NCBI GenBank assembly: GCA_017883165.1
Contig: JADGOC010000011.1
Coordinates: forward strand, 1 to 51,382
Direction of reading: 5' to 3'
Length of the DNA stretch: 51,382 bases
Source: Acidobacteriota bacterium
GTDB lineage: Bacteria > Acidobacteriota > Vicinamibacteria > Vicinamibacterales > CAVVIG01
The notes below the pieces were generated by a model. It had not been told where the DNA came from. It searched no databases and saw nothing but the letters and a program-made list of their open reading frames with translations. Below, in pieces: positions 23,986 through 31,751 of the stretch. The number at the start of each line of letters is the position of its first letter. Positions within the stretch are counted from its first letter, which is position 1. A program made the position numbers and the translations under genes.

Positions 23986-24963
23986 ATGCGAGGGGTCATC
24001 GTCGGCTTCGGAGAGGTCGCCTGCCACGGCCACTGGCCCGCCTACGCCGATTCGCAGGAACTCTCCATCGTCGCCGTCGTCGAGCGGAGCGCCGAGCGGC
24101 GAGCGCTCGCCACCAGTCTCTCCCCGGGCCTGCGCGCCTACGAGACGATCAACGCGCTGGCCGCCGCCGAAGCCGTCGACTTCATCGACATCTGCACGCC
24201 GCCCTCGCTGCACGGGGCGCCGATGCTCGCCGGGCTCGAGCGCGGCTGGCACGTCGTCTGCGAAAAGCCGTTTCTGCTCGACGCCGGCCTGTTGACCCGT
24301 GCGCGTGCGCTCGCCGAGGCGCGCAACGTCGCGGCCGTGCCGGTGCACAACTGGAAGTTCGCGCCGATCGTGCGCGACGCGACCGCGCGGCTGCGGCGCG
24401 GGGACATTGGGCGTCTGGAGCGCGTGGCGATCGAGACCGAGCGCCTGCACGATTTCAAAGGCGCGGATCCGGACCGTCCCAACTGGCGTCGCGATCCGGC
24501 GATCGCCGGCGGCGGCATTCTGATGGATCACGGCTGGCACGCGCTGTATCTCGCGCTGCACTGGTTCGAACAAGACGTGCGGCAGGTGGAGGCCAGCTTT
24601 CATCGGCCGGGTCCTGGCGCGGTCGAGGACGAAGCCACGGTGCGGCTGACCTTTGATCACGGCGAGGCGTCGATTGCGCTGACGTGGAACGGTGCGGCGC
24701 GCCGCAACTCGATGCAGCTGGTGGGCGATCGCGGCTCGATGACGATCGCGGACGATCGGCTGCTCGTCCACACGACGGCCGGCGACGAGGACGTGAGGTA
24801 TCCGATGGCCCTGTCTGGCGGATCGCATCACGCCGATTGGTTTGCGGCGTTCATTCCACAGCTCGCGGGGTACTTCAAGGCCCCGGCTTCCTCGCGCGCC
24901 GCCTTCGATGAAGCGGCCGCGTGCTTCGGCATCATCCAGCGCGCGTATCAGGCCGGCGTGTAG
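23986..24963 (+). CDS. Gfo/Idh/MocA-family NAD(P)-dependent dehydrogenase
   Basis: A 325-residue oxidoreductase of the glucose-fructose oxidoreductase/inositol 2-dehydrogenase family. The Rossmann domain starts MRGVIVGFGEVACHGHWPAYADSQELSIVAVVERS; the conserved CEKPF lysine block follows (GWHVVCEKPFLLDAG), and HNWKFAPIVRDA and GGGILMDHGWHALYLALHWF form the catalytic-domain signature with the conserved His. It would oxidise a ring hydroxyl of a sugar or inositol, giving the ketone for the upstream aminotransferase. ATG 23986 gives the normal N-terminus; GTG 23959, overlapping the aminotransferase stop, adds nine residues. It converges on the next gene with a 16-base overlap. Confidence 0.87.
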   Translation: MRGVIVGFGEVACHGHWPAYADSQELSIVAVVERSAERRALATSLSPGLRAYETINALAAAEAVDFIDICTPPSLHGAPMLAGLERGWHVVCEKPFLLDAGLLTRARALAEARNVAAVPVHNWKFAPIVRDATARLRRGDIGRLERVAIETERLHDFKGADPDRPNWRRDPAIAGGGILMDHGWHALYLALHWFEQDVRQVEASFHRPGPGAVEDEATVRLTFDHGEASIALTWNGAARRNSMQLVGDRGSMTIADDRLLVHTTAGDEDVRYPMALSGGSHHADWFAAFIPQLAGYFKAPASSRAAFDEAAACFGIIQRAYQAGV

Positions 24964-26012
24964 TGCCCGGCACGCGCCCGGATCGCTGATTCAATCTCGG
25001 CGCGGTACACGAGCAGAGTCGCCGCCACGACGACGAGACCTCCTGCCAGGAGGGCGGGATAGATCGCACGCTGGCCCGTGACGAGCGACACGAGAAAGAA
25101 CGTCAGCGAGAACGCCTCACGCCGGAAGAGCACGAACACGCCGGACGCCAGGCGCAGCGCGGGGGCGCCCGTCGCGCGCGCCGCGGCGGTGACGCCGAGC
25201 TCGATGGGTTTGGTGTCGACGAAGAACTGACCGCTGAGCCCCTGGGCGCGGCGCACGAGGTGCATCGCGCAGAGCAGCGCGATGGGCAATCCCATCGCCA
25301 CGCCGATCGCGAGCGCCCATCCGGCCGGGCCGATGCCTTGCCGCCACCAGCCGACCATCACACCGGCATAGCCGAGCAGATGCGTCGCATGATCGACGGC
25401 CGTATCCAGTTGCTCGCCGTACGCCGACTCGGTCAGCGTCAGCCGTGCCATCTCGCCATCGATCCCGTCGGCGATCGAGGCACACCAGAAGAGCAGCGCT
25501 CCCGCGATCATCGTCTCATGCGTGGTCTGCGCCATGAGCCACGAGGCGGCCGCGCCGATGAGAAACGTCAGGAATGTCGCCTGGTTCGCCGTCAATCCGA
25601 GACGCAGCAGCACGTAGCTGCAGACGCGGCTGACCTTGCGGTGGACGTGCCGCGACAGCCATCCGTCGGTCGGCTTGCCCGAAGCACGCAGGAGGCGCCA
25701 AGCGGCTCGCCGTCTCGCCGAAGCGGTCGACACGTCGAGTGCCGCCCCGTCAGGCAGCCGCAGGACGGCCGGCGCGGACGCGTTGGACCCGTCGAACGCT
25801 CCAGCGCCGCGCCACACAATCGGCGGGCGGCCGCCGTCCCATTCGAGATGCCACACGCCGTCCGGCGGCAAGGCCGCGATGAGCCTTGGCGTGATGATGA
25901 CGTCTGCCGGAATCGTCAGCGCGGAGGCGATGTGCGGCATCCGCCGGACGACACGGGCGTTTCGTTCAGCGGCGGTGAGGCCGAGGAATCTGGCGGCGCT
26001 CGACCTCGTCAT
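24948..26012 (-). CDS. CDP-alcohol phosphotransferase with degenerate N-terminal domain
   Basis: A 354-residue protein whose C-terminal part (from about residue 112, GKPTDGWLSRHVHRKVSR) is a membrane-bound CDP-alcohol phosphotransferase with the complete motif D182-G-I-D185-G-E-M-A-R190, G199, D203, D207. The layout resembles the bifunctional inositol-phosphate cytidylyltransferase/di-myo-inositol-phosphate-phosphate synthase, but the first 110 residues lack a GxGxR nucleotide loop, so this part looks like a shrunken, inactive nucleotidyltransferase. It would transfer a phospho-polyol to a lipid alcohol, and is the best candidate head-group transferase. ATGA overlap with the desaturase gene. 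Confidence 0.87.
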   Translation of the reverse strand: MTRSSAARFLGLTAAERNARVVRRMPHIASALTIPADVIITPRLIAALPPDGVWHLEWDGGRPPIVWRGAGAFDGSNASAPAVLRLPDGAALDVSTASARRRAAWRLLRASGKPTDGWLSRHVHRKVSRVCSYVLLRLGLTANQATFLTFLIGAAASWLMAQTTHETMIAGALLFWCASIADGIDGEMARLTLTESAYGEQLDTAVDHATHLLGYAGVMVGWWRQGIGPAGWALAIGVAMGLPIALLCAMHLVRRAQGLSGQFFVDTKPIELGVTAAARATGAPALRLASGVFVLFRREAFSLTFFLVSLVTGQRAIYPALLAGGLVVVAATLLVYRAEIESAIRARAGHYTPA

Positions 26013-27088
26013 GCGCGATTGTGCGTCCGCGCTCGACGAACCAGATCGATGACGAGCGGCGCGATGGCGGGGTGCTGCGTGGCGACGTAGGGCGCGTCAC
26101 CGGCCAGTGTCGAGAGCAGCAGCCGATGCGCGCGGCCCAGATTGTGGTACGGGAGCGACGGAATCCAATGGTGCAGCGCGTGGTAGCGCAGCCCGACCGG
26201 CGCGCACAGCACACGCCACGCCGTGCCCGCCCGCCCGCGCACGCCGCCGCGCGGCGCGATCGTGCAGGTGTCGAGGAGCTGAGTGAGGTCGGACAATTCG
26301 TCGCCCTGATCGTGATCGTAGCGATGCGCGGCGAGCGTCCGCACGGCGTTGACGACCGACGCGAGGGCGCTCACGACCAGCCACGAGACGAACGTTGCGG
26401 CTGGCAGCAGGCCGGCGCGCCACAAGAACACCGACCCCCACACGACCGCTGCCGCGGCCGCCTCTTCGACGAGCGCCGCGCGGTCCACTGGCGCATGCCG
26501 CACGTACGCGTGATTAATTACGAGCGCCGAGAACCGGTCGATGGTGAGCCGGCGCAGCGGCGGCACGATCCACGAGAGCGGCGCGATCACGCCGAACCGG
26601 ACCGCGAGCGCCACGGGGACCAACAGCGAACCGATGGCATACGTCGCGATCAGGAGCGGCGGGCGTCTGCCAAACGGCACGTACTCCGGATCCGCGATCG
26701 TGCCGTACGAGCGCTGACGATGATGGTCGGTGTGGACGCCTTCGTAAAGAAACGATGGGAGAAGCAGCGGCACGCCGACAAGGGCATTCCAGACGGCGCG
26801 GAACGCGGGCAGCTCGCGCGCCGCCAGGTGCGTGAGCTCGTGGATGAAGAGCACCGCCCGGTAGAGCGCGAATGCAGCTACGATAAGGAACGCCGCGCGG
26901 ATCCAGAGCCCCGTCGCCAGCACGCTGAAGGCGAACGCGGTCCAGCCGACGAGGGCCGAGGCCAGCATGTCGGGCCAGTACAGGCGCGGATCTGGCTTGA
27001 ACCACGCGGACGGAATCGCGCGAATCGCGGCTGCAATCGTCGCGTCCGGCCGCGCCTCGTGGTTCGTCGCCGTCGCTTCCGGAGCCAT
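26009..27088 (-). CDS. Membrane fatty acid desaturase/hydroxylase
   Basis: A 359-residue di-iron membrane enzyme of the fatty acid desaturase family. The three histidine boxes are H83-E-L-T-H87, H119-T-D-H122-H123 and H303-A-L-H306-H307 (RYHALHHWIPSLPYHNLG), with two hydrophobic hairpins before and between them. It would introduce a double bond or hydroxyl into an acyl or sphingoid chain, using oxygen and an electron donor not encoded here. The ATG at 27088 (MAPEATATNHE) is used; the longer frame upstream is antisense to the acyltransferase gene. It is coupled to the downstream phosphotransferase and divergent from the ceramide-synthase candidate. Confidence 0.9.
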   Translation of the reverse strand: MAPEATATNHEARPDATIAAAIRAIPSAWFKPDPRLYWPDMLASALVGWTAFAFSVLATGLWIRAAFLIVAAFALYRAVLFIHELTHLAARELPAFRAVWNALVGVPLLLPSFLYEGVHTDHHRQRSYGTIADPEYVPFGRRPPLLIATYAIGSLLVPVALAVRFGVIAPLSWIVPPLRRLTIDRFSALVINHAYVRHAPVDRAALVEEAAAAAVVWGSVFLWRAGLLPAATFVSWLVVSALASVVNAVRTLAAHRYDHDQGDELSDLTQLLDTCTIAPRGGVRGRAGTAWRVLCAPVGLRYHALHHWIPSLPYHNLGRAHRLLLSTLAGDAPYVATQHPAIAPLVIDLVRRARTHNRA

Positions 27089-27091
27089 CAC

Positions 27092-28240
27092 GTGAGTGTC
27101 ACACAACGTTCCGAATCGGCGCAAGGCGGTGTGGCGATCGTTCAGGCGACCGGCGCGCGGCTCGTCAAGGAGTTCGTGGAGCTGCCGTATCGCCTGTACG
27201 GCGGCGATCCGCACTGGATCCCCGAGCTGCGCCGCGACGCGCATCGCAGGCTGTCGCCGCGCGACAATCCTTTTTGGGCGCACGCGGAGATGGCGTTGTT
27301 CCTGGCCACCAGAAACGGCCGGGTCTGCGGACGCATCGCCGCGATCGAAGATCACGCGCACAACGCGTTTCACCGCGAGCGTCTGGCGTGGTTTGGCTTC
27401 TTCGAGGCGCAGGACGCCGCAACCGCCGCGACGCTCCTGACCGCGGCCGAGGAGTGGGGGCGCCGCCGCGGCTGCACGGCCCTTCGCGGGCCGGCGAATC
27501 CGTCGCTGAACGAGAGCGCCGGCCTGCTCATCGACGGCTTCGACGACGATCCGTATGTGCTGATGCCGCACAACCCGTCCGTCTACGCGTCGTACATCGA
27601 AGGCGCCGGCTTCGCGAAGGCCAAGGACCTCTGGGCGTGGGACATCGACTTGACGGTGCCGCTTGGCGCGCGAATCGCACGCATGGCGGAGCGGGTGCGG
27701 AAGCGGCACGGCGTCACCGTCCGCCGCGTCAACATGCGCGCGTACTACGCGGACTTGAAGAAGATGGTCGGCGTGTACCGCGAGGCCTGGGAGCAGAACT
27801 GGGGATTTGTTCCGCCGACCGACGCGGAGATGAAGCAGCTGGCGACGGACCTGAAGCCGATCATCGATCCGGATCTCGTGCTCTTCGCCGAAGCCGCCGG
27901 CCGCACGGTCGCGTGCGTCGTCGTCCTGCCCGACGTGAATCAGGTGCTGAAGCGGATGCACGGCAACCTGTTCCCGCTCGGCCTGCTGCACTTCTTGAAC
28001 CGCAGGAAGATCATCAATCGATCGCGTCTCGTGCTGCTGGGTGTCATTCCCGAGTATCGCAACCTGGGCCTCTACCCGCTGATGATTGCCGAAATCCACC
28101 AGCGCGGCGTCGCGAACGGCTACGTGCGCGGCGAGCTGTCGTGGACGCTCGAGGACAACGACGCCGTCAACGCCGGCATCGAGGCCGCGGGCGGACGACG
28201 CTACAAAACCTACCGGTTGTATGAAAAGCCGCTCGGTTAG
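27092..28240 (+). CDS. GNAT-superfamily acyltransferase, bacterial ceramide synthase candidate
   Basis: A 382-residue protein of a GNAT-like family (YghO-type) whose members include the Caulobacter bacterial ceramide synthase bcerS. The family hallmarks are the N-terminal KEFVELPYRLYGGDPHWIPELRRDAHRRLSPRDNPFWAHAEMALFLA, GRIAAIEDHAHNAFHRERLAWFGFFEAQD, GPANPSLNESAGLLIDGFDD and the C-terminal VIPEYRNLGLYPLMIAEI acyl-CoA-type site with ELSWTLEDNDAVNAGIEAAGG. It would N-acylate an oxo-sphinganine. No signal peptide. GTG start with GGAG seven bases upstream. It overlaps the ceramide-reductase candidate by 20 bases. Family assignment is firm, the function inferred from context. Confidence 0.8.
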   Translation: MSVTQRSESAQGGVAIVQATGARLVKEFVELPYRLYGGDPHWIPELRRDAHRRLSPRDNPFWAHAEMALFLATRNGRVCGRIAAIEDHAHNAFHRERLAWFGFFEAQDAATAATLLTAAEEWGRRRGCTALRGPANPSLNESAGLLIDGFDDDPYVLMPHNPSVYASYIEGAGFAKAKDLWAWDIDLTVPLGARIARMAERVRKRHGVTVRRVNMRAYYADLKKMVGVYREAWEQNWGFVPPTDAEMKQLATDLKPIIDPDLVLFAEAAGRTVACVVVLPDVNQVLKRMHGNLFPLGLLHFLNRRKIINRSRLVLLGVIPEYRNLGLYPLMIAEIHQRGVANGYVRGELSWTLEDNDAVNAGIEAAGGRRYKTYRLYEKPLG

Positions 28241-29186
28241 CCTCACGGGCGCGACAGGGTTTCTTGGGTGGCACATCGCCACCACGTTTCAGCGCGCCGG
28301 CTGGACCGTCCGTGCGATCGTGCGTCCGGGCAACACGAAGCCGCTGCCCGACGGCGTCGAATCGCGCGAGTCGACGCTCCACGCGGCGGCGCTCGCGGCC
28401 GCGATCGCCGGCACCGATGTCCTGGTGCACGCGGCGGCGCTCATGCGGTCCGGCAGCGAAGACGTGCTGCGCGCGGTCAACGTCGACGGGACGCGCGCCG
28501 TCATCGATGCCGCCAACGACACCGGATCGCGGTTGGTGCTCATCTCGAGCCAGGCGGCGAACGGCCCCGGCACGCCGCTCGTCCCCTCGCGCGAGAACGA
28601 CACGCCGCATCCGCTCACGCCATACGGCCGCAGCAAGCTTGCCGCGGAGACGCATGTCCGCGCCGACGCGCGCGTGCCGTGGACGATTCTGCGTCCCTCG
28701 GCGATCTACGGCCCGCGCGATCGCGGATTCCTTCAGCTCTTTCGCCTCGCCGCGCGCGGCCGTTTTCTGCTCGTCGCACCGCCCGACACCGCGTTCACGC
28801 TGATCCATGCAGACGACGCCGCGCGCGCGGTGGTGATGGCCGCCGACGATCCACGTGCGATCGGCGAGACATTGTTCATCGGCCATCCCGAGCCGCAGAG
28901 CCCCGACGCCATCCTGCGCGAGCTCGCACGCGCATTCGGCCGTCCCTACAGGCCACGGCGTGTCCCGCCATTCGCGCTTCGCGCGATCGCGGCCGCAGGC
29001 GACGTCGCATGGCGCCTGGGGATCGAGCCGATGCTGGACCGCTCACGCCTGGCGGAGCTTCACGCGGAAGGGTTTGTGTGCGCAGTCGATCGGGCGAGCG
29101 ATCGGCTCGGGTTTACAGCGGAGACGCCACTGCCGGCGGGCCTGGAGAGCACGCTACGATGGTATCGGCGGCAGGGATGGGTTTGA
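28221..29186 (+). CDS. Extended SDR (NAD-dependent epimerase family), ceramide reductase candidate
   Basis: A 321-residue extended short-chain dehydrogenase. The NAD(P) loop is G10-A-T-G13-F-L-G16, the catalytic dyad Y135 and K139 in TPYGRSKLAAE with the Ser at about 109-110 in LVLISSQAA, followed by PWTILRPSAIYGPRDRGFLQLF. In Caulobacter a related epimerase-family enzyme (CerR) reduces the 3-oxo group of oxidised ceramide; this gene sits beside the ceramide-synthase candidate and is translationally coupled (20-base overlap), so the same role is likely. Its 3' end overlaps the opposite radical SAM gene by 74 bases, including its last about 24 codons. Confidence 0.85.
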   Translation: MKSRSVSLTGATGFLGWHIATTFQRAGWTVRAIVRPGNTKPLPDGVESRESTLHAAALAAAIAGTDVLVHAAALMRSGSEDVLRAVNVDGTRAVIDAANDTGSRLVLISSQAANGPGTPLVPSRENDTPHPLTPYGRSKLAAETHVRADARVPWTILRPSAIYGPRDRGFLQLFRLAARGRFLLVAPPDTAFTLIHADDAARAVVMAADDPRAIGETLFIGHPEPQSPDAILRELARAFGRPYRPRRVPPFALRAIAAAGDVAWRLGIEPMLDRSRLAELHAEGFVCAVDRASDRLGFTAETPLPAGLESTLRWYRRQGWV

Positions 29187-30561
29187 TCGGGATGTCGCGC
29201 GGCACTTCGGCCGGATAGGTGTCCGCCAGCGGCGAATCGCGATACAGCCCGCGCGGCAGGCAGTAGTTGGTCCACACACGGTTCCACAGGAACGTGTGCC
29301 AGGCCGCGTCGGGCGAGACGTGGTCGTGCGTCCGCCAATAGACCTTCGCGATGTGCTCGGGACGGAAAAACTGCAGCAGCTGAAAGTAGCGCCGCATCAG
29401 GCCCGCGCCGGTGATGTTCGGCATGCTCGTCACCGGGAACGCGAGCGTGTACTTCTCCCAATCATCCGGATAGTTCTTGAACAGGATGCGCCCGGCGGCG
29501 TCATACCGGGCGTAATCGCGCGTGCCCGGCAGCGGCGTCAGAATCGTGGGATTGAGCCCGTCGAGCTCCGACTCTTCGGCGAAGGCCAGGATGTCGGACA
29601 CGATCGTGTCCATGTTCTGCGTGTCGATCCCGAGGATGAACGAGCCGACGACGCCGATGCCGTGACGGCGGATGCGGGCGACGTTCTCCCGATAGTAGTC
29701 GAGGCCGCGGCGCTGCGACGTGCCGTCCTTGCGGATGAGCGCGAGCGACTTGGTGTCGGTGCTCTCGAGGCCGATGAAGACGCCGGCGCATCCCGAGGCG
29801 CGCGCCGCCGCCGGCAGCTCGTCGTCGTCGCCGAAGTTGATCGTGACCTGCGTGATCCAGCGCTTGTTGAGACGCGCGTCGGTCATCGCGCGGAAGAGAT
29901 CCATGCAGCGCTGCTTCGCCTTGCGCGAGAAGCCGTTCAGGTCGTCGTCGACGAAGATGATGTCGCGGGCCTCGATCGCCGCGATCTCTTCGATGACCTC
30001 GTCGATCGACCGCATCCGGAAGAGACGCCCGTTGAACACGGTGACCGAGCAGAACGAGCAGTCCATCGGACAGCCGCGCGAGGTCTGCGCCGACACGTAC
30101 TCGTACCGGTACTTTGCGAAGATCGACCGATCCGGCTGCAGGAGCGACTCGCCGGTCGTGCCGCCCTGATAGATTGGCTGGAGCTGGCCGCGCTCGACGT
30201 CGGCGATCGCCTCCGGCCACTTGGCTTCGCACTCGCCGATGAAGAGCGCGTCGGCGTAGCGCGCCGCCTCGTCCTGCACGAGCGAGGCGTGGATGCCGCC
30301 CATCACCACCGGAATGCCGCGCGATCGGAACTGCTCCGCGATGCGGTACGCCCGCGGCGCCTGCGTCGTGAAGGCCGTGAGGCCGACCAGATCCGCCTGC
30401 ACCTCGCTGTAGTCGCGGGCGCCCTCGCATTGTTCGTCGATGAGCTCGACTTCCCAATGCTTCGGCGTCGCGGCGGCCACGTACCCGAGCGCGAGCGGCT
30501 GCCAGAGATAGTCGCCGTACAGCGACACGCGGTTGCGTGGGTTGATGAGGACGAGCTTCAT
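29113..30561 (-). CDS. B12-binding-type radical SAM enzyme
   Basis: A 482-residue protein of the class with an N-terminal B12-binding-like domain and a radical SAM domain. The first domain has DYLWQPLALGYVAAATP, VGLTAFTTQAPRAYRIAEQFRSRGIPVVMGGIHASL and DALFIGECEAKWPEA; the canonical DxHxxG is not seen. The iron-sulphur motif is C164-P-M-D-C168-S-F-C171, followed by FVDDDLNGF and GIGVVGSFILGIDT. HpnJ/HpnP- and BchE-like members modify lipids or tetrapyrroles. It could methylate or otherwise alter a sphingoid chain or head group. Last gene of the carrier-protein operon, coupled by ATGA to the palmitoyltransferase-like gene. Confidence 0.88.
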   Translation of the reverse strand: MKLVLINPRNRVSLYGDYLWQPLALGYVAAATPKHWEVELIDEQCEGARDYSEVQADLVGLTAFTTQAPRAYRIAEQFRSRGIPVVMGGIHASLVQDEAARYADALFIGECEAKWPEAIADVERGQLQPIYQGGTTGESLLQPDRSIFAKYRYEYVSAQTSRGCPMDCSFCSVTVFNGRLFRMRSIDEVIEEIAAIEARDIIFVDDDLNGFSRKAKQRCMDLFRAMTDARLNKRWITQVTINFGDDDELPAAARASGCAGVFIGLESTDTKSLALIRKDGTSQRRGLDYYRENVARIRRHGIGVVGSFILGIDTQNMDTIVSDILAFAEESELDGLNPTILTPLPGTRDYARYDAAGRILFKNYPDDWEKYTLAFPVTSMPNITGAGLMRRYFQLLQFFRPEHIAKVYWRTHDHVSPDAAWHTFLWNRVWTNYCLPRGLYRDSPLADTYPAEVPRDIPIKPIPAADTIVACSPGPPAVASPL

Positions 30562-31751
30562 GCGGCGGCTTCGATGATCGCCAGGTCGCGGCCGACCGCC
30601 TCGAAAATAGCCAGCGCCCGTTCGATGTGGTCTGGCGTATGCGCCGCGGAATAGCTCGTGCGGAGCAGGCACGCGTCGGGCCGGCAGCCCGGCGGCAGCA
30701 CGATGTTGACGTAGAGGCCCGCTTCGAGCAGCGCCTGCCAGAGCGCCACGGTGCGTTCCGGCGCGCCGATCTGGATCGGCACGATCGGCGACTCGTTCGG
30801 ACCGATTATGTAGCCCATGCGCGAGAGGCCGGCGCGGACGTGCCGGACATTTTCCCACAGGCGGTCGCGCAGCGACCCGTCGCGCCGCACCAGGGCGAGC
30901 GCCGCCTGCACGCCGGCGATGTTGGCCGGCGAACCCGAGGCGGTGAACACGTACGAGCGCGCCGTGAAGTGCAGCGCCCTGAGCGCCGCGTGATCGGAGA
31001 CACAGAATCCGCCGACGCCCGCCAGCGTCTTCGAGAACGTGCCCACGATGAAGTCCACTTGGTCGAGCACGCCCTGCGCTTCGGCATAGCCCAGACCGCG
31101 CGCGCCGTACGCGCCGAACGAGTGCGCTTCGTCAACAGCGAGCAGCGCTCCGGCTTCGCGGCACGCGGCGGCGATGTCGACGAGCGGCGCCACGTCGCCG
31201 CCAATCGAGTACAACCCTTCGACAACGACGAGGCAGCGCCCGCGCGGCTGCCTGGCGAGCTTGCGGGCGAGGTCGGACGCGGAGTTGTGGCGGAACGCGA
31301 AGATTTGCGCGCCGCTCAGCCGCGCGCCATCGTAGATGCTCGCGTGGCTCTCGACGTCCACGACCACCACGTCGTCGGGCCCGCACAGGCCCGCGATGAC
31401 GCCAAGGTTCGCTTGATACCCGGTCGTGAACACGAGCGCCTCGCGCTTGCCGTAGAACGAGGCGAACTCGCGTTCGAGCGCGCGATGGATGGACAGCGTG
31501 CCGTTGGCCGCCCGCGATCCGGTCGTCCCGGATCCGTAGCGCTCGAGCGCGCCGCGCGCGGCCGCGATGACCTCAGGGTGAAAGCTGAGGCCAAAGTAAT
31601 TGTTGGACCCGCACATCAGCGTCCGCCGCCCCTCGATCACCACCTCGCACGGGCCGGTGGCCTCGTCGATGACCGTGTCGAATGGCACCGCGCCGTCGCC
31701 GAAGGCGCGCAGCCGATCGCTGACGTGTCCGAGCTTGTCGAGAAGCGTCAT
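30558..31751 (-). CDS. spt: Serine palmitoyltransferase-like alpha-oxoamine synthase
   Basis: A 397-residue PLP enzyme of the alpha-oxoamine synthase family (serine palmitoyltransferase, AONS, KBL, ALAS). Blocks: GSNNYFGLSFHPEV, YGSGTTGSRAANGTLSIHRALE, the PLP-stacking H136 in ESHASIYDGARLSG, D207 and H210 in AVDEAHSFGAYGARGLG, and Schiff-base K241 in IVGTFSKTLAGVGGF. Sequence alone cannot separate the subfamilies; no biotin genes are nearby, while an acyl-AMP ligase, a carrier protein and ceramide-pathway candidates are, so condensation of serine (or another amino acid) with an acyl thioester to a 3-oxo-sphinganine is inferred. ATGA overlaps with both neighbours. Confidence 0.85.
   Translation of the reverse strand: MTLLDKLGHVSDRLRAFGDGAVPFDTVIDEATGPCEVVIEGRRTLMCGSNNYFGLSFHPEVIAAARGALERYGSGTTGSRAANGTLSIHRALEREFASFYGKREALVFTTGYQANLGVIAGLCGPDDVVVVDVESHASIYDGARLSGAQIFAFRHNSASDLARKLARQPRGRCLVVVEGLYSIGGDVAPLVDIAAACREAGALLAVDEAHSFGAYGARGLGYAEAQGVLDQVDFIVGTFSKTLAGVGGFCVSDHAALRALHFTARSYVFTASGSPANIAGVQAALALVRRDGSLRDRLWENVRHVRAGLSRMGYIIGPNESPIVPIQIGAPERTVALWQALLEAGLYVNIVLPPGCRPDACLLRTSYSAAHTPDHIERALAIFEAVGRDLAIIEAAA

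Noticed and set aside
26009-28285. A 758-residue open frame on the minus strand
   Set aside because: The part before 27088 is antisense to the ceramide-synthase candidate; the desaturase begins at MAPEATATNHE.
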